Of a stretch of DNA of 64,000 bases, positions 9,237-18,442 are shown one piece after another. The position numbers and the translations under genes are program-made. The DNA is taken from assembly GCA_004124385.1 (NCBI GenBank), contig SCKN01000002.1, forward strand, positions 124,001 to 188,000, given 5' to 3'. The notes beneath the pieces are model-generated. The model was given only the letters and a program-made list of their open reading frames with translations. It did no database searches and was not told the DNA's origin. The DNA comes from Fidelibacterota bacterium. Lineage in GTDB: Bacteria > Fidelibacterota > Marinisomatia > Marinisomatales > TCS55. Each line of letters begins with the position of its first letter. Within the stretch, counting starts at the first letter, position 1.

Positions 9237-12065
9237 TTAGTAATCAATTGACACACCAAAATGAATTGTCATCGGTGCGCCATAGGCCATAAGGTTATTG
9301 GTTGGACCAGCTGCTACTTCAGAGTAATCAGATGCGCCATCGAAATAAGAGCCCGGGTCTGCAATCGCAACTACGTTGCGGACGTCCAATACATTTTCAA
9401 CCAGCAGATAAACTGTGGGACGAACAATGCCCAAATCCAATTTAGCATCAATACGCAAGTTTACATCCATCGTAGACGGTGCTCGCTCTTTTAACGATGC
9501 CCCGCCTTGACCGGAACGCGCGGATACAGGTAATCCACTTTGGGCGTTAAACGTAATATTGCCGCCCACACGACTGAACATACCGCTCATATTGGTATGG
9601 TAATCAATATATCCGTTTAAAATATGAGGCCTGTGCCAATCAAGTGTTGTCATGGAAAAAATGCCTCCTAGGACTGTACCGTTTTCCTGACGGACAGCGC
9701 CGGCAGAAAATTTATCCGAAGATGTACCCCGGGCAATTGAGTAAGTGTAGGACACGCGACCACTCAAGCCTTCAGCTGCACTTTTGGAAACACTCACTTC
9801 AATACCGCGAACATTACCAAAATGCTCACTGGTTTTGTAAATATAGTGCGTTGCCTGAAAAGGGTCATCTGCAGTCCATGCAGTACCATCATAATTACCG
9901 GTGGAGTCTACAAATGCTCTATTTGTGACCGCTTTTGCGGAAATCAGATTAGCAATATCCTTGTAATAACCGGATACATCCACTTTCATTCCATTGGATA
10001 AACTATACTGCATGCCCATTTCATAAATGGTGGTTTCCTGGGGATCCAGATTGGGATTGCCCATATAGACAAAATAACCAGATTCCGTACCGCCATCCAT
10101 TTGCGCCCGGTAGTTTTCCAGAAGGTCATAGAAAGTCGGCCTTTGGAAAAAGGAGCCATAGGCATAACGGAAAGCCATATTATCACCCACGGGGAATGAA
10201 ACACCCAACCGAGGACTTAATTTTGATTTGGTTTCCGTTGCACGACGCAGCGCAGGGTTAAAAGGATTAATATCACGATTCTCTAACATATCTTTTCCGT
10301 CTTTATCTATATCCCATAAACCATCATCAGCATTTACATTAAATGCATCATATCTAAAACCTACATTCACGATCATGTCGTTGAATTCCATTTGATCCTG
10401 GATAAAGGCAACCATTTCGGATGGGGAAGCATCACTAATCCCCTGATTTTGAATTCTATTTTTAGAGGGATCTGCTACAACTTCTGCTCCAACGGTTCTA
10501 CCAAACCAAACATCACGACCTAAACGGTCAATGCTGTAAGTCCGGGATTCAAAACCAGCTTTCACTAAATGACGGTTATTTAACTGGCTGGTCACATACG
10601 CGCTGATTGTAGTATGACTTTCTTCAGAATTGAAGTAGTGACCATATACATTCGCCAGACTAAACCACGCATTGCTATTGTCCAAGTCTTCCATTTCTCG
10701 TGTATGATTTGGACCATCTACAACACTATACTGACCGCCATCATTGGTAACGGTTGCTACATCGACAAAATCAATGAACTCGCCATCGCCGCCTACTTTA
10801 GCACCGTCTGTCTGTGTTTTGCTTAAATTATCAAAACGAACTGTAATATTCGTATTGGCAGACATAACATAATTAGCACTTACACCAAACTGTGTGGTTT
10901 CTTCTTTTGTCCGGGGATATTGATCCAACGCATAAATCCAATCCCACACACTTAATTGACCTATAGCACCCGATGCTTTTTCAGCATCATAACTGGGATC
11001 ATAAAATCCATTACGGGTATAAGACATAAATTCAGCACCCAGTTTTAAATTTCCACCAACCTGATAGGTTAGTTTACCTTGGATACTGGTGAAATCTTCT
11101 GCCATACCAGGCAAACGACCTGGATCATTTAATTGTCGCATGGAAGCAACAAGGCCTATTGCGCCAGATCCAAAACTAACGGAAGCATCTAACACAGATC
11201 CTGCGTCGCCAAAACCACCTTCGCTATAATCTGTTCCTTCTACCGCTGCAGCATACGTTGTATCGCTATCAGGCATTTGCATCAATTCACTATATACATT
11301 CGCATCCTTGAACGCACCTTGGGTTTCTCTATAATAACCACTACTAAGTTGTGTTCGATAACTGACATTCATATGAACACCATCATCTGCTTCTCTCAGA
11401 ACAGTATTAAAAAGACCAGACATAGCTTGTCCGTACTCAGCATTAAATGTTCCTGTAATCAATTGCAATTCCCCCACAATGTTCGGATTAACAGGAATGG
11501 CTTCTCCACCCATAATTGGGTTTACAACTGATGCGCCATCGACCAGATACATTTCTTCACCAGAACGTCCGCCGCGAAGATGCAATTTTCCGTCTTTTTC
11601 CGTTACACCGGGAAGTGTCTTAACAACATCTTTCAATGTTGTCACGCCGAGACTTGTAGCCAAGTCACCGGAAATGATATGTTTGCTGGATGTTAGTGTA
11701 TTTTCAATAGCGGGACGTTCAGCTGTAACAGAAATACCGGACATTTGCAGTGCTTCAGTTACCAGCGCTGCGCTTACTGGTGTTGTTACATCAATACTGA
11801 CGCGTACACCCGCAGCCGCATAGGATGCATAACCGATCATGGAAAATTCCAAATCGTAGGATCCCGGGCTTAAATTGATTATGAAGTATTCACCATTCAC
11901 ATCAGTAGCCGCTCCCATTGACGTTCCTTGGACAAGTACATTACAACCTGCCAGGCCTTCGCCGGTTTGGCTATCTGTTACTCGACCAGAAATCTTCCCC
12001 GTTTGACCGGCGAAGAGCATTCCAGCGAGTACACACAGAATGATAATTGGTTTTAGGATGCGCAT
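9237..12065 (-). CDS. TonB-dependent outer membrane receptor with N-terminal carboxypeptidase-regulatory-like domain
   Basis: The 942-residue protein has a signal peptide (MRILKPIIILCVLAGMLFAG). A CarboxypepD_reg-like beta sandwich follows (GKISGRVTDSQTGEGLAGCN). The TonB plug is seen in GVTTLKDVVKTLPGVTEKDG, LRGGRSGEEMYLVDG and the test-finger-like FNAEYGQAMSG. A long 22-strand-type barrel ends in MTIHFGVSIDY. Such receptors take up large substrates with energy from TonB-ExbBD. I chose the ATG at 12065 because AAGGGGG lies just before it. An earlier ATG at 12089 has no such site. The first residues MRILK match the SusC gene at 18157, and both genes have the same 84-86 bp element about 120 bases upstream. 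The substrate is unknown. Confidence 0.9.
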   Translation of the reverse strand: MRILKPIIILCVLAGMLFAGQTGKISGRVTDSQTGEGLAGCNVLVQGTSMGAATDVNGEYFIINLSPGSYDLEFSMIGYASYAAAGVRVSIDVTTPVSAALVTEALQMSGISVTAERPAIENTLTSSKHIISGDLATSLGVTTLKDVVKTLPGVTEKDGKLHLRGGRSGEEMYLVDGASVVNPIMGGEAIPVNPNIVGELQLITGTFNAEYGQAMSGLFNTVLREADDGVHMNVSYRTQLSSGYYRETQGAFKDANVYSELMQMPDSDTTYAAAVEGTDYSEGGFGDAGSVLDASVSFGSGAIGLVASMRQLNDPGRLPGMAEDFTSIQGKLTYQVGGNLKLGAEFMSYTRNGFYDPSYDAEKASGAIGQLSVWDWIYALDQYPRTKEETTQFGVSANYVMSANTNITVRFDNLSKTQTDGAKVGGDGEFIDFVDVATVTNDGGQYSVVDGPNHTREMEDLDNSNAWFSLANVYGHYFNSEESHTTISAYVTSQLNNRHLVKAGFESRTYSIDRLGRDVWFGRTVGAEVVADPSKNRIQNQGISDASPSEMVAFIQDQMEFNDMIVNVGFRYDAFNVNADDGLWDIDKDGKDMLENRDINPFNPALRRATETKSKLSPRLGVSFPVGDNMAFRYAYGSFFQRPTFYDLLENYRAQMDGGTESGYFVYMGNPNLDPQETTIYEMGMQYSLSNGMKVDVSGYYKDIANLISAKAVTNRAFVDSTGNYDGTAWTADDPFQATHYIYKTSEHFGNVRGIEVSVSKSAAEGLSGRVSYTYSIARGTSSDKFSAGAVRQENGTVLGGIFSMTTLDWHRPHILNGYIDYHTNMSGMFSRVGGNITFNAQSGLPVSARSGQGGASLKERAPSTMDVNLRIDAKLDLGIVRPTVYLLVENVLDVRNVVAIADPGSYFDGASDYSEVAAGPTNNLMAYGAPMTIHFGVSIDY

Positions 12066-12185
12066 ATAGCCCCCTTGGTTAGTTATCATTTATTTAATTT
12101 TTTTAGATGTAATATGAGGAGAATTATCAGAAGTGTTTAACTATTGACGCTCTCTCCTTGGCTACATCCCCTTGATGAATCGCGT

Positions 12186-12269
12186 GGAACTTCACTCATA
12201 CTAATAAAAAATGCAAGAATTATTTAAAATAGTAATTTTGGGGTTTTTGGGTTCAAAATACTCTATAAT
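12186..12269 (-). promoter_or_regulatory. Shared upstream element, copy 1 (before the TonB receptor gene)
   Basis: This 84-bp stretch is nearly identical to 18276-18361 in the same orientation. The copies differ only by a few bases near one end (CATA versus ATATA) and one inserted G. It lies 120 bases upstream of the receptor ATG at 12065 and starts ten bases after the M28 peptidase stop. On the minus strand it reads TTTTGAACCCAAAAACCCC, then AT-rich TATTTTAAATAATTCTTGCA and TTTTTTATTAGTATGAG, so it could hold a promoter and operator. I cannot assign the -35 and -10 boxes firmly. Confidence 0.65.
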
Positions 12270-12278
12270 ATTGTAGCT

Positions 12279-13733
12279 TTATCTTCCTCTTTTCCCTTCT
12301 ATCCACTGATACCATATACCCATCATGGATTTCATTTGTTGCTCAAGGTCTGTAGATTCAACAAGTTTTTCAATATCTTGTCTTGACTGACGCGGAATAT
12401 CAATATTGAGATCGTTGGCATATATAAGGGTAACTGCTGCTACTATGGCCGAATTGTGCTTTAATGCCTGCAAGTTGACTTTATCATAAGTGTCAGATTC
12501 AGCATGATAGTTTGGCGCATAATTTGCTGGCTCATGATTTGCAATGAGATTTCCAACTCCATGCATCATGAAATCAAAATTATCTGTTCCTACAAGAGGA
12601 ATATCAATATTTGTAAACATCCCTAGATCCGTTAAAGAATTCATAATCTTGTTTGTAGCATCTAATACATCTGGGCGACCACCAGTAAAAAAACCAGTAA
12701 TTGGGCCACTCCCAATATCTACTGACATTGCCATAACATGATTATCAAGCTGTGATTCATATTTTTCGGTGTAAGCCATGGATCCATACAATCCAAGTTC
12801 TTCACCATTCCAAAGAGCGAATCTAATCGTTCTCTTTGGTTTTATGTCCAGCTTTATCATTTGTCGGGCTATATCAATCATCATTGCAACATTACAACCA
12901 TTATCGTTTGCACCCGTTCCAAGACCCCAAGAATCCAAATGTGCTCCAATTATAACTACTTCATCAGGTCGTTCAGAGCCTTTGATTTCTCCTATAACAT
13001 TATAAGATTTGTAAGGACCGCCTTCTCTTATGTTTATTTTTACCAAAAGAGACAGTGATTTATCATTACGTAATATTCTCAGGCAGCGCTTAGCATCTTC
13101 TCTGGCCATAACAACCATGGGTAAAGAATTCTCGAAGCTTCTTGATGCATTATGACGATAAAGCAGCCGCATGGGACGAGAAGACATATAAACCAATCCT
13201 TTTACACCTGCTTTATATGCTAAATCTTCTATCAGTACTGCATCGGCATATTCTTTAAAAAGACCGTCTATATCAAGTAATTCATCAGTTTCAACAAGCA
13301 CAAAATTCCCTTTTGCATTCTCACCCAGTCTTGCAAAATCATCCATCGTACCATGTCCACCATCTACAAGATTTCCTCTTAAACCCGTGCGGTGGGTTCC
13401 TTTAGAAAAGGTTAGGGCTACAACTCTTGGATCAAATTCTGCAGCACCGCTAATTTTGGCGGACGACTCATTTTCAAGCCAAAGGCCCGGCATCGTAAAG
13501 GCCTCTTTGCTAACGCTAACTCCTGCCTTTTGGAATTTTTCTAATCCCCAGTCTATGGACAGAATATTAGCTATAGACCCTGTTGGCCGACCACCGATAA
13601 TATCACAAAGTTCTTTTAAATCTTCTTCTATTGGAGTATCACCCAACAACCCTTTTACCAATTTATCTATCTCACTGTTTTGAGCTGAAAGCACCCATAT
13701 GAAGGTGAAAGAAATAAGAATAAATTTCCTCAT
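12279..13733 (-). CDS. Secreted M28-family zinc aminopeptidase/carboxypeptidase
   Basis: The 484-residue protein has a signal peptide (MRKFILISFTFIWVLSAQ), a PA-type insert in the middle and an M28 catalytic domain. The expected di-zinc ligands and acid/base are visible: H265 (AHLDSWG), D277 (GANDNG), E311-E312 (NGEELG), D339 (SVDIG) and H410 (NYHAESDTYD). It should cleave amino-terminal or C-terminal residues from peptides in the periplasm or outside. I chose the ATG at 13733 because AAAGGAG precedes it by seven bases. It follows the SusCD pair, separated by a strong palindrome, so peptides imported by that pair are a plausible substrate. That link is inference. Confidence 0.88.
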   Translation of the reverse strand: MRKFILISFTFIWVLSAQNSEIDKLVKGLLGDTPIEEDLKELCDIIGGRPTGSIANILSIDWGLEKFQKAGVSVSKEAFTMPGLWLENESSAKISGAAEFDPRVVALTFSKGTHRTGLRGNLVDGGHGTMDDFARLGENAKGNFVLVETDELLDIDGLFKEYADAVLIEDLAYKAGVKGLVYMSSRPMRLLYRHNASRSFENSLPMVVMAREDAKRCLRILRNDKSLSLLVKINIREGGPYKSYNVIGEIKGSERPDEVVIIGAHLDSWGLGTGANDNGCNVAMMIDIARQMIKLDIKPKRTIRFALWNGEELGLYGSMAYTEKYESQLDNHVMAMSVDIGSGPITGFFTGGRPDVLDATNKIMNSLTDLGMFTNIDIPLVGTDNFDFMMHGVGNLIANHEPANYAPNYHAESDTYDKVNLQALKHNSAIVAAVTLIYANDLNIDIPRQSRQDIEKLVESTDLEQQMKSMMGIWYQWIEGKRGR

Positions 13734-13753
13734 TGTATTCTCCTTTTCTCTAT

Positions 13754-13791
13754 AAAACACCAAAGGCCTCAATTGAGGCCTTTGGTGTTTT
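13754..13791 (-). terminator. 38-bp perfect palindrome between susD and the M28 peptidase gene
   Basis: Both halves of the sequence are exact reverse complements (aaaacaccaaaggcctcaa and its mirror), giving a 19-bp stem with A/T ends. It lies 17 bases after the SusD stop and ends only 20 bases before the peptidase ATG. It should terminate, or partly terminate, the SusCD transcript and set peptidase expression by readthrough. Confidence 0.8.
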
Positions 13792-13808
13792 AATTAATTA
13801 ATAATGAC

Positions 13809-15080
13809 TTAACCAGGTGTTTCCGTTTCCGGAATCGGGAATGTTACTATAGTATCCCCGCGATCTGGCCGATCAATGGGCAGCTCATCTGTTTTCCCAT
13901 AATGCCTCATATCTGCCAATCTATGACCTTCAAGAAAAAGCGAATAGCGTTTTTCATGAAGCACACGATTAACGGCATTGCTGGCATCTGTTCCAGAATA
14001 CGAAGCTACTCCTGCTGCGGTACGAATGGTATTCATAATTGTTTCAGCAGATGAATAATCACTATTACCGATATGAACTTCAGCCTGAAGCAGCTGCAGT
14101 TCTACGGCTCTCATTATCGGAACCGGATCGTAGGAGCTGCTATACAGCGTTGGTGCTATAAAGCTTTCCAATTCATCATAAGTAATCACTTCGCTTCGGA
14201 TGTAAGTGTTGTCGGTTACACGAGAATCACCACTCTCTGCATCCGCTATGTGAGATGGGTGTATCATAAGCTTAACATAGTCTCCATCTGCCGCTTCAAA
14301 CATTTCATTACCCTGATCATTGGCACCAGTACTGAATACATGATACACGCCATCATCCGCATCACCAGACGCCCAATCTGAACATGCGTCTAAGGCATCC
14401 TGTGCAGCATCCCAATCGTCTTGGTGAACTGCAACACGGGCCCTTAAACCACGATTGAACTGAGAAAAAGTGGCGGGTGTATCAAAACCGTCAAATCCAC
14501 CTGAAAGTGAAAATGAGAAAGCGCTTCCTGCTGATTGTAGATCGCTATTTCCGCCATCCAACAGGCTTTCGATTTCAGCCAGCACTTGTGCTTTTGTAGC
14601 CACATCAGCATTAATATCACCATCATAGTTTAAGCGGGCGCCGCTTTCATCCCACAGGTAAACCAGGCGCATTAGGCTGTAAGCTTCCAATGTTTTTGCT
14701 ACTCCTGTAGCTCCAGCGTCTGCATCACTGCTCGCCAATATTGTTTCACAATTGGCGATTACCTTATAAGCAGTCTGCCAAGGGCGATAGCACAAGAAAC
14801 CTCCCGGATCAATAGGACCAGGTAACAATTCACCTGTATACCTTGGGTCAGCAGGTTCAAGGTAGTAGGCTTCACGGCCAATCACTAAAAGGTCCCTAAG
14901 ATATACTCCTAGATCAATGCGCATTGATGCTTCAGCACCTGTTACTAGTGATTGAATTGTCGCTGTCTCATCTGTGGGGTTATTTGGATCCGGAAAATCC
15001 AGATCTTCACATCCAGCCCAAAAAAGAACTGCTATCATGGGGAGGCTCTTCAATGTTTTATTTGTTCTAATCGTTTTCAT
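13809..15080 (-). CDS. SusD/RagB-family outer membrane lipoprotein
   Basis: The 423-residue protein has a lipoprotein signal with the lipobox FWAGC near residue 25. The helical TPR-like body contains typical SusD elements: QTAYKVIANCETILAS, AKTLEAYSLMRLVYLWDE and the C-terminal EKRYSLFLEGHRLADMRHYG. SusD proteins cap the SusC channel and bind the nutrient at the cell surface. It follows the SusC gene by 17 bases, the usual arrangement. It is on the short side for the family, and the substrate is not evident because no glycosidase lies nearby. The neighbouring secreted peptidase suggests peptides more than sugars, but this is inference. Confidence 0.85.
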   Translation of the reverse strand: MKTIRTNKTLKSLPMIAVLFWAGCEDLDFPDPNNPTDETATIQSLVTGAEASMRIDLGVYLRDLLVIGREAYYLEPADPRYTGELLPGPIDPGGFLCYRPWQTAYKVIANCETILASSDADAGATGVAKTLEAYSLMRLVYLWDESGARLNYDGDINADVATKAQVLAEIESLLDGGNSDLQSAGSAFSFSLSGGFDGFDTPATFSQFNRGLRARVAVHQDDWDAAQDALDACSDWASGDADDGVYHVFSTGANDQGNEMFEAADGDYVKLMIHPSHIADAESGDSRVTDNTYIRSEVITYDELESFIAPTLYSSSYDPVPIMRAVELQLLQAEVHIGNSDYSSAETIMNTIRTAAGVASYSGTDASNAVNRVLHEKRYSLFLEGHRLADMRHYGKTDELPIDRPDRGDTIVTFPIPETETPG

Positions 15081-15097
15081 AATTATTTCCTCCTGGA

Positions 15098-18000
15098 TTA
15101 TAATCCGAGTGAAAGTGTGAAATACATACTCTTAGAAAGCGGATAAGGATTCGTATCAACTGAACCGCCAACTGCTTCATTACCAAACTGACTCACTTCA
15201 GGGCTCAACCCCGTATAATCAGTGTCTAACCATAGGTTGCGGCCGGAAAATCCAACCTTCAAATAACCAAGCCCAAGTCGATCAGATACGCTGCTGGGCA
15301 AAGTGTAGTTCAAGCTGATATCCCGTAAAGCAGTATAGGTAGTCGATTCGATATAGGGCTGTGTTACCGTTCCCAAACCACCAAGTCGGTCGCCGCCATT
15401 CTCTACATAGTCGGCTGTCGTACCGCCAAGGTCATAAATCAGGTTAGCCAAGTTAATAGCGTGGCCACCTTCTTTATGATCGATCAAGAAAGAAAGTTCA
15501 ACTGGCCCAAAACGGAATGAATTACGAAATGAAATACGGTAATCAGGATTTTCATCACCCAGTTTTTTAAAACTTCCATCTGCCTTTGTTTCTGATCCCA
15601 CAATAGCTGTAGGTGACCATCCTTCTTCAATGCGGTACGTGCCCAAAAATGTGGCAAAACCGCCAAAATTGTAGGGATCAACATTCAGCTTTGTAACCTT
15701 AGATTCTGATGTATAATAATTCATTCGGAAATTCCAGTCCAATCCACCCGGGCTGACAAGTTGTGTTGGGTTCAGCCCTAGCGTAAGCTCAGTCCCTTTC
15801 GTTTCCATTTCTCCACCGTTTTCCCAGCCGTAGAGCGAGCCAGATGAAGCAGGCAGGTCTACCAGAAGAATAAGGTCTGTGATTTTCTGTGTATACATGG
15901 TTGCCTCCACAGTCGCCAAGCCTCCCATTACAGAGAAATCTACACCAAATTCTATTTCTGCGGTGCGTTCCGGTTTAATACCAGAATTACCTCTTGTTGA
16001 CGCAGGAATAAGTCCGTTGATACCACCTATATTAGAAGATGACAAGGTGGTAAACTTTGCTTTTGGTTGGGGCATGTTTCCCGTTTCCCCACTGGCAAAA
16101 CGAAGCTTTAAGTTGTCGAATATTCCTGCAAATTCACCAAATTGATACGAAGCGGCCAATTTGGGATACCATTGGTATTCTTCAGTATTACCCATGGTGC
16201 TGGACACATCACCGCGCACACCGAAAGCCAGATAGATATTGTCACCAACAGTGATTTCTTCCTGGAAGAATCGTCCACGATCCTGACGCTTGGATCTGTC
16301 ATGATACACAGATTGAGAGCTGGCTTTATCCACGTTGGTCTGGGTCGGAATCATGCCTGTAGCATGAACAAAAACTGAATTCCAGTCATAGGTCTCATAT
16401 TGCAGACCTGCGGTGGTATTGAAATTCATGCCAGACATCTTCAGTTTATGAACGAGGTTCAATGACAGGTTTGTGTTCAAGTTATCTGTCGTGGTCATCA
16501 CAGCTTGACCCGGTTCATCATTGGATTCTTCGATCTGCAGGAATGGTGGTATAAATACTTCATTTTCCTGGTTGTAAAAATCCGCACCGCCAACACCTAA
16601 AAAGCTAAGGCTTTGGTTTGCCTGTTTAAAAAGGTTGTAATCGAACGTCAGCGAACCCAGTGCTCTGTGCGTCAATTCATTGTTCACAAAATATTCAGCA
16701 GTTTCCAGCGGGTTGGACGGATTAAAGGTATTCGTTGGGTACACCCCATCACCGTCTGTATCTCTTATGTCGGCGAAACTGGGTGTAAAACCAATGGAAA
16801 ACCCATAGGTCATATTGGTATTATCATTTCCGGTAACACCGCGATCTGCTTCCGAACGAATAAAATTTGTAGATACAGAAAGTTTTGCTTTTTCGCTGAA
16901 ACGGTGACTAAGGTTGACACGGCCTGACATTTTCTTATAACCGGTATTTACAATGATACCCTCTTCGTCCATATATTGGCCGCTAATATAGAATTGGGTT
17001 CTTTCATTACCACCAACAGCACTCAAAGTCGTTTCTCTAAGTTGTCCAATTTGACCATATAGTTCTTGTTCATAGTCAATATCACGACCTATCCAATTTT
17101 GATCAAACGTGGAGAAAAAATCGGTATCAAAGGCACCGATGGAAGCAAGATTTGCAGGTGGTGTAAAAGAACTATCCGGGTAGTCGACAATAAATAATGA
17201 ATCGGCGAGAGAATATGCAGCATTGTATGCATCTACGGCCGCTTTCATCTCATCAACGCCTCCATTCATTCCATATTGTGAGCCAGTACCAAATTGTTCA
17301 AATGCTTCTTTAAAATCTTCGAATTTACGGTGTCCCATTTTCTTTAACAGTGTAGAAGAACCCGTTCGAGTTGAAAAATTGAATTTTGTTTTTCCACCCT
17401 TGCCACGCTTTGTGGTAATGATAATAACACCATTGGACGCTTTAGCACCATATATGGCTGCAGCACTGGCACCCTTTAACACTTCAATGCTTTCAATATC
17501 ATTGGGGTTGATGTCACCAATACGATTGGTGGGTTGGCCCTGGGGCCTTTCACTACCCGCACCAGTGGATCTTGTGATTACATCAATACCTGATTGGTTG
17601 GCATCGTTGTTAATAATTACTCCATCAATCACGTATAATGGTTGTGTGCCTCCTGTGAGTGTTGATGTACCGCGGAGATTGACATTAACACCACCACCGG
17701 GAGCTCCAGTATTGCGGCGAACGTTTACACCGGCAAACTGTCCGCTCAAGGCTTGATCGAGTGTTTGGATCGGTGCATTAACTAAATCAGCGCCCGAAAC
17801 GACAGCAACAGCATTGGCGGCATTTCGGCGTTTTACCGTGGTTGCCAGACCAGTAACAATAACTTCGTCTTGTCTTAAAACGTCTGTTTCAAGAGCAATA
17901 TCAAATACGCCTTCGCCGACAACGATTTCCTGTGTTTTATAGCCAATATAAGCCACCACAAGAACGTCACCCGGTGAAGCATCTAATGAATATGTTCCTC

Positions 18001-18157
18001 TATCATCTGTAGTGGTACCCACAAAAGTACCTTTTACAAACACAGACGTACCTACAAGGGGTTCACCTGTTTTTGCATCAGAAACCGTTCCTGAAACAGC
18101 TGCAAAAGCTGAAGCAACGAATAACGATGCGATTAATATTGATTTAAGGATTCTCAT
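15098..18157 (-). CDS. SusC/RagA-family TonB-linked outer membrane transporter
   Basis: The 1019-residue protein has a signal peptide (MRILKSILIASLFVASAFA) and a carboxypeptidase-regulatory-like domain (AVSGTVSDAKTGEPLVGTSV). The plug domain carries the SusC-type motifs LDQALSGQFAGVNVRRNTGA, VNLRGTSTLTGG, PLYVIDGVIIN and IESIEVLKGASAAAIYGAKA with NGVIIITTKRGK. The barrel ends YFTLSLGL. It forms the channel of a SusCD importer with the next gene. AAGGAG lies a few bases before the ATG. The conserved upstream element at 18276-18361 is 118 bases before the start, matching the spacing at the other receptor gene. Confidence 0.93.
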   Translation of the reverse strand: MRILKSILIASLFVASAFAAVSGTVSDAKTGEPLVGTSVFVKGTFVGTTTDDRGTYSLDASPGDVLVVAYIGYKTQEIVVGEGVFDIALETDVLRQDEVIVTGLATTVKRRNAANAVAVVSGADLVNAPIQTLDQALSGQFAGVNVRRNTGAPGGGVNVNLRGTSTLTGGTQPLYVIDGVIINNDANQSGIDVITRSTGAGSERPQGQPTNRIGDINPNDIESIEVLKGASAAAIYGAKASNGVIIITTKRGKGGKTKFNFSTRTGSSTLLKKMGHRKFEDFKEAFEQFGTGSQYGMNGGVDEMKAAVDAYNAAYSLADSLFIVDYPDSSFTPPANLASIGAFDTDFFSTFDQNWIGRDIDYEQELYGQIGQLRETTLSAVGGNERTQFYISGQYMDEEGIIVNTGYKKMSGRVNLSHRFSEKAKLSVSTNFIRSEADRGVTGNDNTNMTYGFSIGFTPSFADIRDTDGDGVYPTNTFNPSNPLETAEYFVNNELTHRALGSLTFDYNLFKQANQSLSFLGVGGADFYNQENEVFIPPFLQIEESNDEPGQAVMTTTDNLNTNLSLNLVHKLKMSGMNFNTTAGLQYETYDWNSVFVHATGMIPTQTNVDKASSQSVYHDRSKRQDRGRFFQEEITVGDNIYLAFGVRGDVSSTMGNTEEYQWYPKLAASYQFGEFAGIFDNLKLRFASGETGNMPQPKAKFTTLSSSNIGGINGLIPASTRGNSGIKPERTAEIEFGVDFSVMGGLATVEATMYTQKITDLILLVDLPASSGSLYGWENGGEMETKGTELTLGLNPTQLVSPGGLDWNFRMNYYTSESKVTKLNVDPYNFGGFATFLGTYRIEEGWSPTAIVGSETKADGSFKKLGDENPDYRISFRNSFRFGPVELSFLIDHKEGGHAINLANLIYDLGGTTADYVENGGDRLGGLGTVTQPYIESTTYTALRDISLNYTLPSSVSDRLGLGYLKVGFSGRNLWLDTDYTGLSPEVSQFGNEAVGGSVDTNPYPLSKSMYFTLSLGL

Positions 18158-18275
18158 TCCTGTCTCCTTATTAGTTAGCGTTGAATTTATTTCTTACCTC
18201 AATATCGATAAGGGTTTTATTTTTTAAAGCAATAAACACTCTAGACCTTAGCTATAAATCCCTACTGGATTGTAC

Positions 18276-18361
18276 GGAACTTCACTATATACTAATAAAA
18301 AATGCAAGAATTATTTAAAATAGGTAATTTTGGGGTTTTTGGGTTCAAAATACTCTATAAT
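18276..18361 (-). promoter_or_regulatory. Shared upstream element, copy 2 (before susC)
   Basis: This is the 86-bp counterpart of 12186-12269 in the same orientation and at almost the same distance (118 versus 120 bases) from a TonB receptor start. The conserved block runs from GGAACTTCACT to CTCTATAAT on the plus strand. It also lies in the divergent gap before gcvP, so it could affect that gene too. Confidence 0.65.
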
Positions 18362-18442
18362 TTTTAAACATTATCTTTTCGAATGTTTAAAATAAATCAC
18401 CCTAAATTACACGCAAGATTTACGTATATAAGTATAGTATCC

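Noticed and set aside
17223-17756. Plus-strand 177-codon ORF inside susC
   Set aside because: It is antisense to strongly conserved SusC plug motifs and has low-complexity Pro/Ser-rich content typical of shadow frames.
18383-18442. Earlier ATG for gcvP
   Set aside because: The added 20 residues are not family-like and the usual N-terminus begins at 18443.
18158-18442. Glycine riboswitch before gcvP
   Set aside because: No tandem aptamer-like conserved core was seen; the gap is largely explained by the shared receptor element.
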